A DNA stretch of 61,205 nt, from NCBI GenBank assembly GCA_022820665.1, contig JAJEFB010000039.1:1-61205 (forward strand), in the 5' to 3' direction. The notes beneath the pieces are model-generated. The model made no database searches. It was not told the DNA's origin and saw only the letters and a list, made by a program, of their open reading frames with translations. The position numbers and the translations under genes are program-made. The stretch is from Anaerolineae bacterium (GTDB lineage: Bacteria; Chloroflexota; Anaerolineae; Aggregatilineales; Phototrophicaceae). Every line of letters starts with the position of its first letter. Position 1 is the stretch's first letter. Of the stretch, positions 9,962 through 19,406 are shown one piece after another.

Positions 9962-12198
9962 GTTTCCGCCTCTCTATGCGCGAAAATTAGAACCAAGGTG
10001 GCAACGACATAGGCGCCGCAACCGAGCCAGAGAACCGAAGCGAATCCAGTTGTTATCGAAAGCAGTACGGCAACCACAGAGCCCACGACCGTCATCAGTC
10101 CGTTCACGGACCAAGCCACCGCCACCTGCCGCCGGTCGCCCCGGCCGACGAAATCAAGCGCCTGCGGAAAAGGAATGCCCATGCACATCGCCAGCGGAAG
10201 CGTGAGCAAAATGACGACTGAGCCACGAAAGATCAAGCTCGCGGCAAGCAGTTCTTGAGCAAGTACGGGCCAGACCAGGCTCCATACTATCGCGAGGATT
10301 GCGATGGTTGCGGTGGCCAACGCATTGCTCAAATGAGGGCGCGCGTCCAGATGATCGCGAAAGAATCGTTGGCTAAGGCCGCTGCCAAGCCCGCCGCCCA
10401 CAAGAAAGGTCGCCAGAACAATTGTCACGGCAAATGTCGGATGGCCGAGGAAGAGCCTTGTCTGCTGGATCGCATAGATTTCCAGCGCAATGAAGCCCAA
10501 GCCCAACATGGCGAAGAAGGCGGGCATCAATCTCCTGGCTTGAACTCCCGCCCGACGCCAGTGACGAATGTAGAGCGTCAGTAAAACAAGTGACAGGAGC
10601 GCGACAACAATTGTCAATGGGACCAAGGTCCTTGGAATCCCGCGTTCGAACTGAAAGAAATAGGGTCGGTCATCTGTGGGCGGAGAGATGTCATCGGCGC
10701 TGGCATCAATTAGCGCATCAAAGGAGGCCTCGCCACTGTCTACCGCATCCAGGGGCGGGCGCGCCAATACATGGGGCAAAAGCAAGGGCGTGAAACCAAC
10801 CTCGCGAGCAATCGCGCCCAATACCAATGAATCGTCTTCCGTATAGGGCGCCGCGCCGATCATCAGAAGCGGAATCGGCGGATCGCTTTTTTCATCGACT
10901 ATCGCCACGAGGTGTTTCATAGCCCCTTCGTCAGTTAAGCCGAGACCGCGCAAAGCGGCGAGCGCCGTCGATACGGCGCGCGTCAAGGTGATCTCGTCGT
11001 AGAGCTTGAGCGCGATCTGCCCGCCGTCCTTAAGCCGCGCCAGGTAATCGACAAAAGCCTCCGCGGTGTAAATCGTGTTCTCGGAAAGCGCATACCCGCC
11101 CCGCTCCGCGGCTAATGTGACAACCTGAGACAAATAGATCAGATCATAGTTTTCGGTGGCGCGGCGCAATGCGCTCCGCCCATCGTCGATGACAAGCTCG
11201 ACTTCCAGTTGATTGTAAAGATCCCCGTTGATGCCGCGCCACTCGTCGACGAGCGCCACGCTGGCTGGATTGACTTCCACAGCCGTGACGGCTTTCGCGT
11301 TTCCCTGCAAGGCGAAATAAACATCCAAGCCAGCGCCGGGACCAATGATAAAAACGCGTTCGGGTTGCTCTGTCGCAAATGGGAAGAAACCGACGTCTCG
11401 AATCAAGTCTTGCATTGCCGCTGCCGAGGGCATGATTGACGCCGCCCCGCCGTCCACATAGATACGCATGGGACCGCCATCGCCCGGTTCAACCAGGTCA
11501 GTACGCGCAAAAGCGTCCCAATGACTTTGCAGTATCTTTCCTCCCGCGTTCAAGGGACCGGCAATGGCTTTTCTTGTCGCCAGCGACGACATGTCGATTT
11601 CGAGAAAGGGCGCTGCAACGTTGCCGCCAAAGAGTACGGCGGGCAATCCAATGCAGAGCGCCACGATCCAGCGGTGGCGATGTGTTACGAAGTAGAAACC
11701 GGCAATGGCAAAGCCCAATGCGGCGACCAGCGCGGCGTTGATCGCGCCGAAACGATCCAGAAGCGGAATGGCGATCAATGCCGCGGCGCCGGCGCCTAAT
11801 AAATCACTCATATACAGCAGGCGGCTCGCCCCGGGACTCTGGCTGAACAGCGCGGACATCGCCAAGCCGAAGAAAAAGTATGGCAAGGCAAGCAACAGGA
11901 AAAGAATGATTTGCAGATCCAGGGAAGCGCCCAGCACAGCAAAAGCGAGCAGCAGCAGGGTGCTCAATGTCGCGCCGCAAGCGTAAAGCGCGGTCCGGTT
12001 GGCTCGAGCCATCACCGGGCGTAGCGCGGGCAAAGCCGCGCCGATGCCGATTCCCAAGATCGCAATTGAAATGACCAGAAAGACGTATGGCGGGAAGAAG
12101 AGAACGGAGAACAAGCGCGTTAAGGCAATTTCCAACAAGAGGGCGCTGGCTGAGAGCACTGCCGTCCCGATGAGACGTTGCGTATTGATGGCGGACAT
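9958..12198 (-). CDS. Membrane protein with spermidine-synthase-like methyltransferase-fold domain
   Basis: A 746-residue protein with three parts: about six membrane segments (residues 10-195), a cytoplasmic Rossmann-like spermidine-synthase domain (about 240-490; GPGAG at 286-290, acidic E308 in AVEVNP, then DDGRSALR), and a further block of about six membrane segments (520-740). This matches the fused MFS/spermidine synthase-like family often annotated speE-like. The natural reaction of the membrane forms is poorly known; aminopropyl transfer or methylation are both possible. It lies between dppC-like and S9 peptidase genes in one operon, so a link with imported peptides or polyamines is possible. 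Confidence 0.8.
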   Translation of the reverse strand: MSAINTQRLIGTAVLSASALLLEIALTRLFSVLFFPPYVFLVISIAILGIGIGAALPALRPVMARANRTALYACGATLSTLLLLAFAVLGASLDLQIILFLLLALPYFFFGLAMSALFSQSPGASRLLYMSDLLGAGAAALIAIPLLDRFGAINAALVAALGFAIAGFYFVTHRHRWIVALCIGLPAVLFGGNVAAPFLEIDMSSLATRKAIAGPLNAGGKILQSHWDAFARTDLVEPGDGGPMRIYVDGGAASIMPSAAAMQDLIRDVGFFPFATEQPERVFIIGPGAGLDVYFALQGNAKAVTAVEVNPASVALVDEWRGINGDLYNQLEVELVIDDGRSALRRATENYDLIYLSQVVTLAAERGGYALSENTIYTAEAFVDYLARLKDGGQIALKLYDEITLTRAVSTALAALRGLGLTDEGAMKHLVAIVDEKSDPPIPLLMIGAAPYTEDDSLVLGAIAREVGFTPLLLPHVLARPPLDAVDSGEASFDALIDASADDISPPTDDRPYFFQFERGIPRTLVPLTIVVALLSLVLLTLYIRHWRRAGVQARRLMPAFFAMLGLGFIALEIYAIQQTRLFLGHPTFAVTIVLATFLVGGGLGSGLSQRFFRDHLDARPHLSNALATATIAILAIVWSLVWPVLAQELLAASLIFRGSVVILLTLPLAMCMGIPFPQALDFVGRGDRRQVAVAWSVNGLMTVVGSVVAVLLSITTGFASVLWLGCGAYVVATLVLIFAHREAET

Positions 12199-12207
12199 GG
12201 GCGATGC

Positions 12208-13110
12208 CTAGCGCCGCAGTTTAGGATCGAGCGCGTCTCTCAATCCGTCGCCGAGGAAGTTGAAGCCCATCACCGTGAAGAAGATAGCCAAGCCCGGGAA
12301 AACGCCCATCCAGCCCGACTGACGGAAAAAGTCGCGCCCTTCGGAAAGCATCCTGCCCCAGCTTGGATCCGGCGGCTGCGTGCCAAGACCGAAGAAACTT
12401 AGCGCCGCTTCCGCCAGGATCGCGAAAGCCAGGCTAAGCGTGATTTCCACGATAATCGGCGAAAGCACGTTGGGCAGCACATGCGTCAGCAGAATGCGTA
12501 TATCGCCGGCTCCCATCGCCTGCGCCGCAATGATGAATTCTTCATTGCGAATGCCCAATACAGCGGCGCGGGCGATGCGCGCGAATATCGGGATGTAGAC
12601 GATGCCAATGGCGATCATGGTATTGCCGATGCCCTTGCCCAATACCGCCACAATCGCTATCGCCAGCAGAATCGCGGGGATGGCGTAAAGCACGTCCATC
12701 GCGCGCATGATGACCTCGTCAGTGAGTCGGTTGCTGTAGCCGGCGACCAAGCCGAGACCGGTGCCGATAATGGTTGCCACGCTGACCGCGACGAAACCCA
12801 CCTGCAAAGAGACGCGCGCGCCAATGATGATGCGCGAGAAAATGTCGCGCCCAAAGTCGTCGGTGCCCATCCAATGCTGAATGGAGGGATTGCCAAAGCG
12901 ATTGGAGAAATCCATGCCATTGGGATCATAGGGCGTGATCGCAGGACCAAATATGCCCATCACCACAACAATAAGCAGCACAATAGCGCCAAACATCGCC
13001 AGTTGATGCCGGAGCAAACGGCGCAGGGCGTCCCGCCAGAGCGTGTTTGCAGGACCTAGCGGCTCATCGGGCAGTATTCCGCGACCGCTCAAACTTTCTG
13101 AAACATCCAC
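12208..13110 (-). CDS. ABC transporter permease, DppC/OppC type
   Basis: A 300-residue inner-membrane permease of the peptide/nickel importer family. It has an N-terminal OppC_N-type segment and five to six helices. The cytoplasmic coupling loop (EAA-like) is in the EEFIIAAQAMGAGD region, about residues 190-205. It starts at GTG. It follows a DppB-type gene with a 15-base gap, and a family 5 binding protein lies upstream, giving the standard SBP-DppB-DppC order. No DppD or DppF ATPase is present downstream, where the operon instead continues into a membrane enzyme and a peptidase. Substrate by family: di- or oligopeptides. Confidence 0.93.
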   Translation of the reverse strand: MDVSESLSGRGILPDEPLGPANTLWRDALRRLLRHQLAMFGAIVLLIVVVMGIFGPAITPYDPNGMDFSNRFGNPSIQHWMGTDDFGRDIFSRIIIGARVSLQVGFVAVSVATIIGTGLGLVAGYSNRLTDEVIMRAMDVLYAIPAILLAIAIVAVLGKGIGNTMIAIGIVYIPIFARIARAAVLGIRNEEFIIAAQAMGAGDIRILLTHVLPNVLSPIIVEITLSLAFAILAEAALSFFGLGTQPPDPSWGRMLSEGRDFFRQSGWMGVFPGLAIFFTVMGFNFLGDGLRDALDPKLRR

Positions 13111-13125
13111 CAGCGGATCTTTCGA

Positions 13126-14073
13126 CTATACGTATTCGATGCGCGGATCAAGCAAGAAGTAAAGCAGATCAATGAACAAGTTTACTATTGTAACCATCAC
13201 CGCCACGACCAGGACTGCGCCTTGCAGCAAGGGATAATCCCGTTCTTCCACGGCATTCAGCGCCAACCGCCCCAGACCGGGCCAGGAGAAGACGACCTCG
13301 ACAACGACAATGCCGCTGAAGAGCGCGGTGATCTGCAAGCCGATGATGGTGACGATATTGATGAGCGCGTTGCGCAGCGCATGGTTTACGACAACGGCGC
13401 GTTCCGTCAAGCCCTTTGCGCGGGCGGTCTGCACATAATTCGCGTTGAGAACGTCCAGCATGGCGCTGCGGATGAAACGCGTTTGTATCGACGCGCTGAC
13501 GAAGCCCGCGGTGAAGGCGGGCAGAATGATATGCGCCAGCCAGTCCCCCGGATCTTCGGCGATCGGCGTATAGCCGCTGGGCGGCAGCAATCCCAGATTC
13601 AAGGAGACGACGATGACCAGAAGAATGCCCATCCAAAATGTTGGGACGGACACGCCAATCTGGCTGAACAAGGTCGCCACGACATCAATCGCGCTGCCTG
13701 GTTTCAGCGCCGAGATCAAGCCGATAGGGAAGGCAATCGCCAGACCAATTGCCAGGGAGACCATTGCCAATTCGAATGAAGGACCGATGCGTCCCCACAA
13801 TTGCGCGGCCACTTCTTGCCCATTGAGCAAGCTCTGGCCAAGATCGCCGCGCACGGCGCGCCCCAGCCAGGAGAAATATTGTTCAAGGATCGGTCGATCA
13901 AGTCCCAGGCGCTCTCGCAAGCCGAGCACCGCTTCGTCGCTGGCGTAGGGACCCAACATCACGCGCGCCGGATCGCCCGGCACGACTTGCACAATTATGA
14001 AGACGAGAATTGTTACGCCGAGAACAACAACAATTGCCGAAAGCAAGCGTTGCAGCACGTACTGATAGTTCAT
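13126..14073 (-). CDS. ABC transporter permease, DppB/OppB type
   Basis: A 315-residue permease. The N-terminus (VVVLGVTILVFIIVQVVPGDP) is the signature of DppB-like subunits. The coupling helix lies in NYVQTARAKGL, about residues 210-220. It pairs with the DppC-type protein encoded immediately downstream to form the membrane channel for peptides captured by the family 5 binding protein encoded upstream. An 89-base gap with a strong hairpin separates it from that binding-protein gene, so lower expression than the binding protein is likely. Confidence 0.93.
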   Translation of the reverse strand: MNYQYVLQRLLSAIVVVLGVTILVFIIVQVVPGDPARVMLGPYASDEAVLGLRERLGLDRPILEQYFSWLGRAVRGDLGQSLLNGQEVAAQLWGRIGPSFELAMVSLAIGLAIAFPIGLISALKPGSAIDVVATLFSQIGVSVPTFWMGILLVIVVSLNLGLLPPSGYTPIAEDPGDWLAHIILPAFTAGFVSASIQTRFIRSAMLDVLNANYVQTARAKGLTERAVVVNHALRNALINIVTIIGLQITALFSGIVVVEVVFSWPGLGRLALNAVEERDYPLLQGAVLVVAVMVTIVNLFIDLLYFLLDPRIEYV

Positions 14074-14123
14074 GCCGGAGTTGTCCCGAAACCTGGTTGC
14101 GGCTTACTGGCAGGGAGGAAAAA

Positions 14124-14153
14124 GGGCGCGATTCGACTGGTCGAGCCGCGCCC
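14124..14153 (-). terminator. Hairpin between family 5 binding protein and DppB-type permease
   Basis: Arms GGGCGCG (14124-14130) and CGCGCCC (14147-14153) pair, with an inner TCGAC/GTCGA stem. There is no strong U-run, so a partial terminator or a 3'-end stabiliser of the binding-protein mRNA is more likely than a full stop. Confidence 0.55.
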
Positions 14154-14162
14154 TCCAGACGA

Positions 14163-15683
14163 CTAGCCTTCCAGATAGGTATTCATGTACAGGTTGGCAT
14201 TGTCCGAACGCAAGACGTATCCCTTGACGTTCGTGCTCATGACCCGCACAAATGCCGGGTTGTAGAAGTAGACGTAAGGCACGGCGTCAACCAGTATCTG
14301 ATTGGCTTGTTCGTAGATGGCATAACGCTCGTCGAAATCGGAAACTTGACGGCCCTGATCTACCAGCTCGTCAAAGGCCGGATCGCTGTAGCCAGTGAAA
14401 TTGAAGACTTCATCGGTGCGATGCTGCAAGTAGAAATAGTGCTCAACGTCGGTGAGACCGTTCCAGCTACAGATATAGCCATCGTAGCGATAGTTTCCTT
14501 CAAGTTCGAGCCATTCAGCCCATTCCGGCGCATTGATGGTTGTCCGGATGCCAATAGCGCCCAACTGCGCTTGCAGCACCTGCGCTTGACGCACGGTATC
14601 CTGATAGGTCGAGGTGGGCATCAGTTCCATCTCGAAGCCATCAGCGTAGCCGGCTTCCGCCAACAATGCTTTAGCCTTTTCGACATCCTGCGAATATGGC
14701 GCGTAGTCGAAGTGCCAGGGGCTTCCCGTATCGATAGGACCGCCATACAGCGGCGTGCAAAGACCGAAGTCACCCGCCGCGCAGAGATCGTCACGGTTGA
14801 TGGCGTAAGCGATGGCTTGGCGAACGCGCACATCGTCGTAAGGCTCGCGGGTTAAATTCAAGCCGATGTACTTGTATGCCAAGGCAGGCGCGACGTGCAC
14901 TACGATATCGGAGTTGCTTTGCAAAGCCTCGACCGCTTGTGGCGCGACGCTCGTGACGAAATCAACCTCGCCGCCCAGGAGCGCAGCTTCGCGGGCTGCA
15001 TCTTCCTGGATTACCGAGATCTCTACGGCATCGAGAAGCGGCAAGCCGTCCTGCCAATAATTCTCGTTCTTGGCCAGTCTCATGCTGATGGTGCCATCGA
15101 GATCTTCCACGGTGAAGGGACCGGTGCCGATGGGAACAACGATCACGCCGTTTTCATCGACGCTGTCTTGATGCACGACCGCCGTGGCGCGGCTAGCCAA
15201 AAGAATGGGCAGAATTGCATTGGGATCCGGGGTCGTTACGGTTACCGTATAGGTATCGGCTGCTTCCCAAACCGCGTCTGGCCCGCCAACAGAAGCCACG
15301 CGGCCGGAACCCGTAGCTGGATCAATGATGCGATTCATCGAGAATACAACATGTTCCGACGTCATTTCTTCGCCGTTGGAGAAATGTACGCCTTCGCGCA
15401 GGTTGAATGTCCAGGTGAGGCCATCCTCGGATTGCGACCAGTCCGTCGCCAGCAGCGGCGTTAGTTCGAGATCATCGTTATTGGTCGTCAATGACTCAAC
15501 GACATTGGCCAGTACATAGAAGCTGGAAACAGTGCTGGCGACATGTGGATCAAGTCCTGTCCATTCGGCGTCGTGCGCCGAGCGCAAAACTTGCTCGGAC
15601 ATCTGCGCCATTGTCGACAAGCCTGCCCCTACAATCAGAAGGACGAGCAATAATAGTGGGACGATAAGTCTGACTTTCTTCAT
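14163..15683 (-). CDS. ABC transporter substrate-binding protein, family 5 (DppA/OppA type)
   Basis: A 506-residue extracytoplasmic solute receptor. It has a Sec-type signal (MKKVRLIVPLLLLVLLIVGA, cleavage near an ALS/MAQ site) and the SBP_bac_5 domain over the rest. The LATDWSQSEDGLTWTFNLR block (about residue 80) is typical of the family. No lipobox cysteine follows the signal. It should bind peptides or similar small molecules and deliver them to the DppB/DppC pair downstream. A good AGAGGG ribosome site precedes the ATG. This is the first gene of a leftward operon that ends with the S9 peptidase. Confidence 0.92.
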   Translation of the reverse strand: MKKVRLIVPLLLLVLLIVGAGLSTMAQMSEQVLRSAHDAEWTGLDPHVASTVSSFYVLANVVESLTTNNDDLELTPLLATDWSQSEDGLTWTFNLREGVHFSNGEEMTSEHVVFSMNRIIDPATGSGRVASVGGPDAVWEAADTYTVTVTTPDPNAILPILLASRATAVVHQDSVDENGVIVVPIGTGPFTVEDLDGTISMRLAKNENYWQDGLPLLDAVEISVIQEDAAREAALLGGEVDFVTSVAPQAVEALQSNSDIVVHVAPALAYKYIGLNLTREPYDDVRVRQAIAYAINRDDLCAAGDFGLCTPLYGGPIDTGSPWHFDYAPYSQDVEKAKALLAEAGYADGFEMELMPTSTYQDTVRQAQVLQAQLGAIGIRTTINAPEWAEWLELEGNYRYDGYICSWNGLTDVEHYFYLQHRTDEVFNFTGYSDPAFDELVDQGRQVSDFDERYAIYEQANQILVDAVPYVYFYNPAFVRVMSTNVKGYVLRSDNANLYMNTYLEG

Positions 15684-16404
15684 TTCTACCCTCTTTCATC
15701 CAGAACCGTGTCAATTTGGAGTCCTAAACTCACGCTACACAGGTCACTCGCCAAGCGCCTCCTTCCAGCAACAATTTCAATTCTGAACCTGCGACAAATT
15801 GCCTCAATCGACGAATGAACTCCTTCCGTCACCATAACCGTAGACAGGGACTATACTAGCGTCGCAAGTGCTTGTCAAATCGGGTGAAGATCGCCTAGAA
15901 ATAGGCGGCTCTAGGGGCGATTCGGCGAAACGCCCGAATAATCAATCGTCTTGTCCTGTATTCTCAGCGCGCTCTGCGTCTCTTTTTAATAAACCGCGAT
16001 TTGCGGTAGCCAAGCAGGTTTGTTAATTCTGTGTGAGCGTGGAGGTACCCTTCTTTTGCTTTGTGTCTTTGTGGTTGGCATGCATCGTCCGCGCAACAAG
16101 CACTTGACTCGCCAAGAAACCGAAATACCCCCTCCTTTTACGCTCGCTTGACATGACGCATTGCACAGGTTAACCTAGTAGTGCGAGATCCGCAGGAATC
16201 GGCGCTAAACTGTTTGTAACAGGCGCTTGCCAGCATTTCAGCCTTTGTGACCAAATGCGTCGCCTCATTCTGAAAGACCGAGGTCTGTTAACGATGCTTG
16301 CGCCACAATGACCCCTGCTGATCCCGTCCCGGCGCGGACCGTTTTAGGCGGTTTGGCGACCGAATTGCAAGACCTGTCCATTTATTCTTTCAAAGGAGAC
16401 CGAC
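15684..16404. other. Divergent intergenic region with repeat fragments and promoter
   Basis: There is no gene in these 721 bases. At 15912-15935 is CTAGGGGCGATTCGGCG, related to the GTAGGGGCGA repeat found elsewhere. At about 15970-15985 and 16055-16078 are GCTCTGCGTCTC and TTGTGTCTTTGTGGTTGG, which resemble decayed pieces of the CTCTGCGTCTTTGTGGTT-type repeat common between genes in several phyla. A promoter-like site for the Liv operon lies at 16148-16176. Confidence 0.5.
16148..16176 (+). promoter_or_regulatory. Putative sigma70-type promoter for the Liv operon
   Basis: TTGACA (16148-16153), a 17-base spacer and TAACCT (16171-16176) give a perfect -35 with a fair -10. It lies about 230 bases upstream of the binding-protein start and is the best match I see in the gap. 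Confidence 0.45.
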
Positions 16405-17742
16405 ATGAAAGGTAAATCATTGCTCGTCAGCCTGGTAATCTTGCTGGCGCTGCTCGCCATAATGCCGCTAAGCGCGATCCGCGCCGACGGCCATTGCGAA
16501 TTCGCCGAAGATTCCATCACGATTGGCGCCTTGGTGCCGCTTTCTGCGCCTGGTTCAGTCGAAGGTGGGATCTCCATGCAATGGGCAATTGAGCACGCCG
16601 TAGAAGGCATAAACGCCGATTGTGGCATACACATTGATGGCTCGCATTATCGCCTGGAGGTCGCCGTCGGCGACTCGGAAGGCAGCCCGGAACGCGGTCA
16701 AGCCGCGGTCGAACGGCTCATTTTTGAATCTGAAGCCGATGCCGTTGTTGGCGTCTACCACAGCGCCGTTGGCTTAGCCACGATGACCATGTTGGACGAA
16801 AACGGCATACCCACCGTCTTCTCCGAGCCGTGGAACGATAATGTCAGCGCCAACGGCATCATCGAATACGACGGCAGACCGCCCAGATCAGCTGATGGCA
16901 TCGACCACGTATTCCGGATTTCCCCAACCTCTACAATGGTAGGGTCCGTTGTCGTAGATTGGCTGCTATCGCTAGGCGTCGAAAATGTTGTCCTGATCGC
17001 TGAAAACACCGACTACGGACAACCGGCGGCGGCGGATGAAACAGCGCGACTCGAAGCGGCGGGCGTCACGGTAACGCAACTGGATGTCGAACTTGGCACT
17101 GAAGACTTCGTGCCGATCTTGAGCCGAATCCAGGCGAACCCGGTCGTTCCTGACGCAGTCCGGCTGCATGTGACCGGAGAAACCTCGCTCAATCTCACGC
17201 AGCAAATGGCGGAACTCGGCATTGCGCCCACGGAAGATACTGTCTGTGTAACGAACCAGTACGCCTTCCAATCGGACACATATTGGGGAACCGTGCCTGA
17301 CGGGAATTACTGCGCTTTCAACCGCGTCGGCATAATACCCAGCTTGTTCAACGAGCAAGGCATAGAGTTGAATGAGGCATTCGAAGAAGCTTGGGGTAAA
17401 CTTGTGCCCAGTTTCGCGATGGCATCGTACGACGCCGTGCATATCGTCGCGGACGCGATGGAACGGGCGGGCAGTTTCACGGATGCCGCCGCTATCGTGG
17501 ACGCAATCGAAGCGACGGATATCGAGTTGTCCCAGGGTCGCTACCACTTCATGTATGGCAGCCACAATCCCGACCTGCCGGAAGGAACGCCTGCCTTCAT
17601 GTGGCATCAGTGGCCGGACCCGATCGTTACCGTAATGCAGTACTTCGAACCGAACCAAAGCGCGTTGAATGCCGCCGTCATCTTTCCGGAAGTCTATCAG
17701 ACGCATGGCACTTCCTATATCGTGCCGGGGACAACGCCCTAA
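16405..17742 (+). CDS. Branched-chain amino acid-type ABC transporter substrate-binding protein
   Basis: A 445-residue periplasmic-binding-fold protein of the LivJ/urea/amide receptor group (Peripla_BP_6). It has a Sec signal peptide (residues 1-27, ending SAIRA) and no lipobox cysteine. The domain begins ITIGALVPLSAPGSVEGG, the usual opening of this family, with a characteristic AVVGVYHSAV segment near 112-121. It starts at ATG after AAAGGAGA. It heads a complete five-gene operon with livH, livM, livG and livF. The ligand may be an amino acid, urea, an amide or an aromatic acid; sequence alone does not decide. Confidence 0.92.
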   Translation: MKGKSLLVSLVILLALLAIMPLSAIRADGHCEFAEDSITIGALVPLSAPGSVEGGISMQWAIEHAVEGINADCGIHIDGSHYRLEVAVGDSEGSPERGQAAVERLIFESEADAVVGVYHSAVGLATMTMLDENGIPTVFSEPWNDNVSANGIIEYDGRPPRSADGIDHVFRISPTSTMVGSVVVDWLLSLGVENVVLIAENTDYGQPAAADETARLEAAGVTVTQLDVELGTEDFVPILSRIQANPVVPDAVRLHVTGETSLNLTQQMAELGIAPTEDTVCVTNQYAFQSDTYWGTVPDGNYCAFNRVGIIPSLFNEQGIELNEAFEEAWGKLVPSFAMASYDAVHIVADAMERAGSFTDAAAIVDAIEATDIELSQGRYHFMYGSHNPDLPEGTPAFMWHQWPDPIVTVMQYFEPNQSALNAAVIFPEVYQTHGTSYIVPGTTP

Positions 17743-17796
17743 GCGGCGGCTAGCCTGAATTTCTCAGTGATTGGCATTTCCGCCGAGCAAAGGAAT

Positions 17797-17834
17797 GGAC
17801 GAGCGAGTGGGCGCCAAATGCCCGCCGCTCGTCC
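17797..17834 (+). terminator. Hairpin between Liv binding protein and livH
   Basis: GGACGAGCG (17797-17805) and CGCTCGTCC (17826-17834) form a perfect nine-pair stem, with an inner GGGC/GCCC. CTTTAT follows. It probably acts as an attenuator that keeps permease expression below that of the binding protein. Confidence 0.6.
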
Positions 17835-17856
17835 CTTTATGAAGGGTTAATTTCAA

Positions 17857-19404
17857 GTGATGATTAACGACGCGTCTTTGTTGCTTTGGCTGATTGCCGC
17901 CGGACCGTTGTGGGCGGCGATTGGGCTCTACGTCATGCCCAGAAGCCAGCGAAAGATCAAACGCGATGAGGAAATAAGCCAGTCCAAACTGCAAATTGCG
18001 GGCTTGATCGCCGGCTTCGCCTTGGGGCCCGTTGGGGTTGGGCTGATATACCTGCTGCCGAATTTGATTCGGCGGGCGACGCTGATTCTGGGCATCCTGA
18101 TCGCCGTCTTCGTTTCATCGCAAGTTCTGGTGCGCGTCAGCGATCCGAATGTGCCCTCGGTGATGTGGCTGGTTCTTGCCGGTCCGCTGTGGGCGGCGCT
18201 CGCCAGTTATTTTATACCGCGGCATTATCATGAAGTCGACGCCGACGACAACAACGCGCTCACGGCAGCGGCCTTGGGCGGCTTCGCCATCGGTCCGCTC
18301 ATTTTCGCTTTGATGTGGAAGCACAGTCCCAAGATCAGCCGCGACTGGATAATCGTGCTGGGTTCATTGGGCGCTTGGCAAATCTACACAATTTTTGCCA
18401 TAAATAATCCTACGAATCCCTGTGTCGCGGCGCCGTACCACGCGACTTATTTGACGCAGCAGACTGCCAATGGCGTTGTCATCGGCACGATATATTCTCT
18501 GATGGCCGTCGGATTGACATTGATTTATTCGGTTCAAGGCGTCATCAGCTTCGCGCATGGACAGATGTATATGATCGGGGGCTATTTTTCCTATTATTTT
18601 CTGCTGCATGCCGGCAACTACCTGAGCGAGCTCACGGGCGCCGAGGTTTCGGTCAATCCAATCTGGGGCATCCCGGTGGCGGGATTCATCGTTTTTCTCA
18701 TTGGTGCCGTCTTCGAACGCGGCTTTCTAAAGCCGATGCACGACGGACTGATTGAACGCGCGGCGGAATACGCGATTCTGATCACGTTTGGCTTCGGTTT
18801 CTTCCTCGAATATACGACCTTGGCCATCGCCGGTCCCTTCCCGCAGCGCGCCGATCGCTTCATCGAGATCAGGCGCTTTACGCTGCAGCGAGCGCAGATC
18901 ACCGACGATTTCGCCTTTGGGCCGATCAACATCATTGGCGATCGCGTCTTCGCCATGGTGATTGGCATCGTCCTTATTTTTGCTCTGCTTTATTTCTTGC
19001 AGCGCACCTGGATTGGCCGCGGTCTGCGGGCGACCAGCCAGGACAAGCAAGCGGCGGCTGTAGCCGGCATTAACCCCACCAAAATGAATACCTTGTCCTT
19101 CGGCTTGGGCTCGATGCTGGGGGCGATGTCCGGCGCGGCGCTGATCCCGATTTTCGCTTGGGTACCCTGGGTCGGGGCGGAGATGGTAGGCCGCTCTTAC
19201 GTGATCGTCGTGCTGGGCGGCCTCGGTTCGGTGCCGGGCGCCTTGGTCGGCGGTATCGTTGTCGGCATCGTCGAAGCGCTGGGCGCCGGCTGCTATCCCG
19301 ACCCCAGCAAAGGCGCGGCATATAAGGAGGCTTTCGCGCTGGTGATTTTTGCGCTGGTTCTGTTGTTGAAGCCGACCGGTCTCTTCGGACGGGAGCAGAT
19401 CTGA
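17857..19404 (+). CDS. livH: LivH-type permease with duplicated N-terminal membrane module
   Basis: A 515-residue protein; ordinary LivH is about 290-310. The LivH domain occupies roughly residues 205-515 (TANGVVIGTIYSLMAVGLT start, SFAHGQMYM, and the coupling region ATSQDKQAAAVAGI). The first 200 residues hold two copies of a membrane unit: residues 9-85 and 102-178 share W-L-x-x-A-G-P-L-W-A-A, a P-R after about ten residues, a charged loop and G-F-A-x-G-P. The offset is 89-93 residues. With LivM it should form the membrane channel of the amino-acid-type importer. What the added module does is unknown. Confidence 0.92.
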   Translation: MMINDASLLLWLIAAGPLWAAIGLYVMPRSQRKIKRDEEISQSKLQIAGLIAGFALGPVGVGLIYLLPNLIRRATLILGILIAVFVSSQVLVRVSDPNVPSVMWLVLAGPLWAALASYFIPRHYHEVDADDNNALTAAALGGFAIGPLIFALMWKHSPKISRDWIIVLGSLGAWQIYTIFAINNPTNPCVAAPYHATYLTQQTANGVVIGTIYSLMAVGLTLIYSVQGVISFAHGQMYMIGGYFSYYFLLHAGNYLSELTGAEVSVNPIWGIPVAGFIVFLIGAVFERGFLKPMHDGLIERAAEYAILITFGFGFFLEYTTLAIAGPFPQRADRFIEIRRFTLQRAQITDDFAFGPINIIGDRVFAMVIGIVLIFALLYFLQRTWIGRGLRATSQDKQAAAVAGINPTKMNTLSFGLGSMLGAMSGAALIPIFAWVPWVGAEMVGRSYVIVVLGGLGSVPGALVGGIVVGIVEALGAGCYPDPSKGAAYKEAFALVIFALVLLLKPTGLFGREQI

Positions 19405-19406
19405 TC

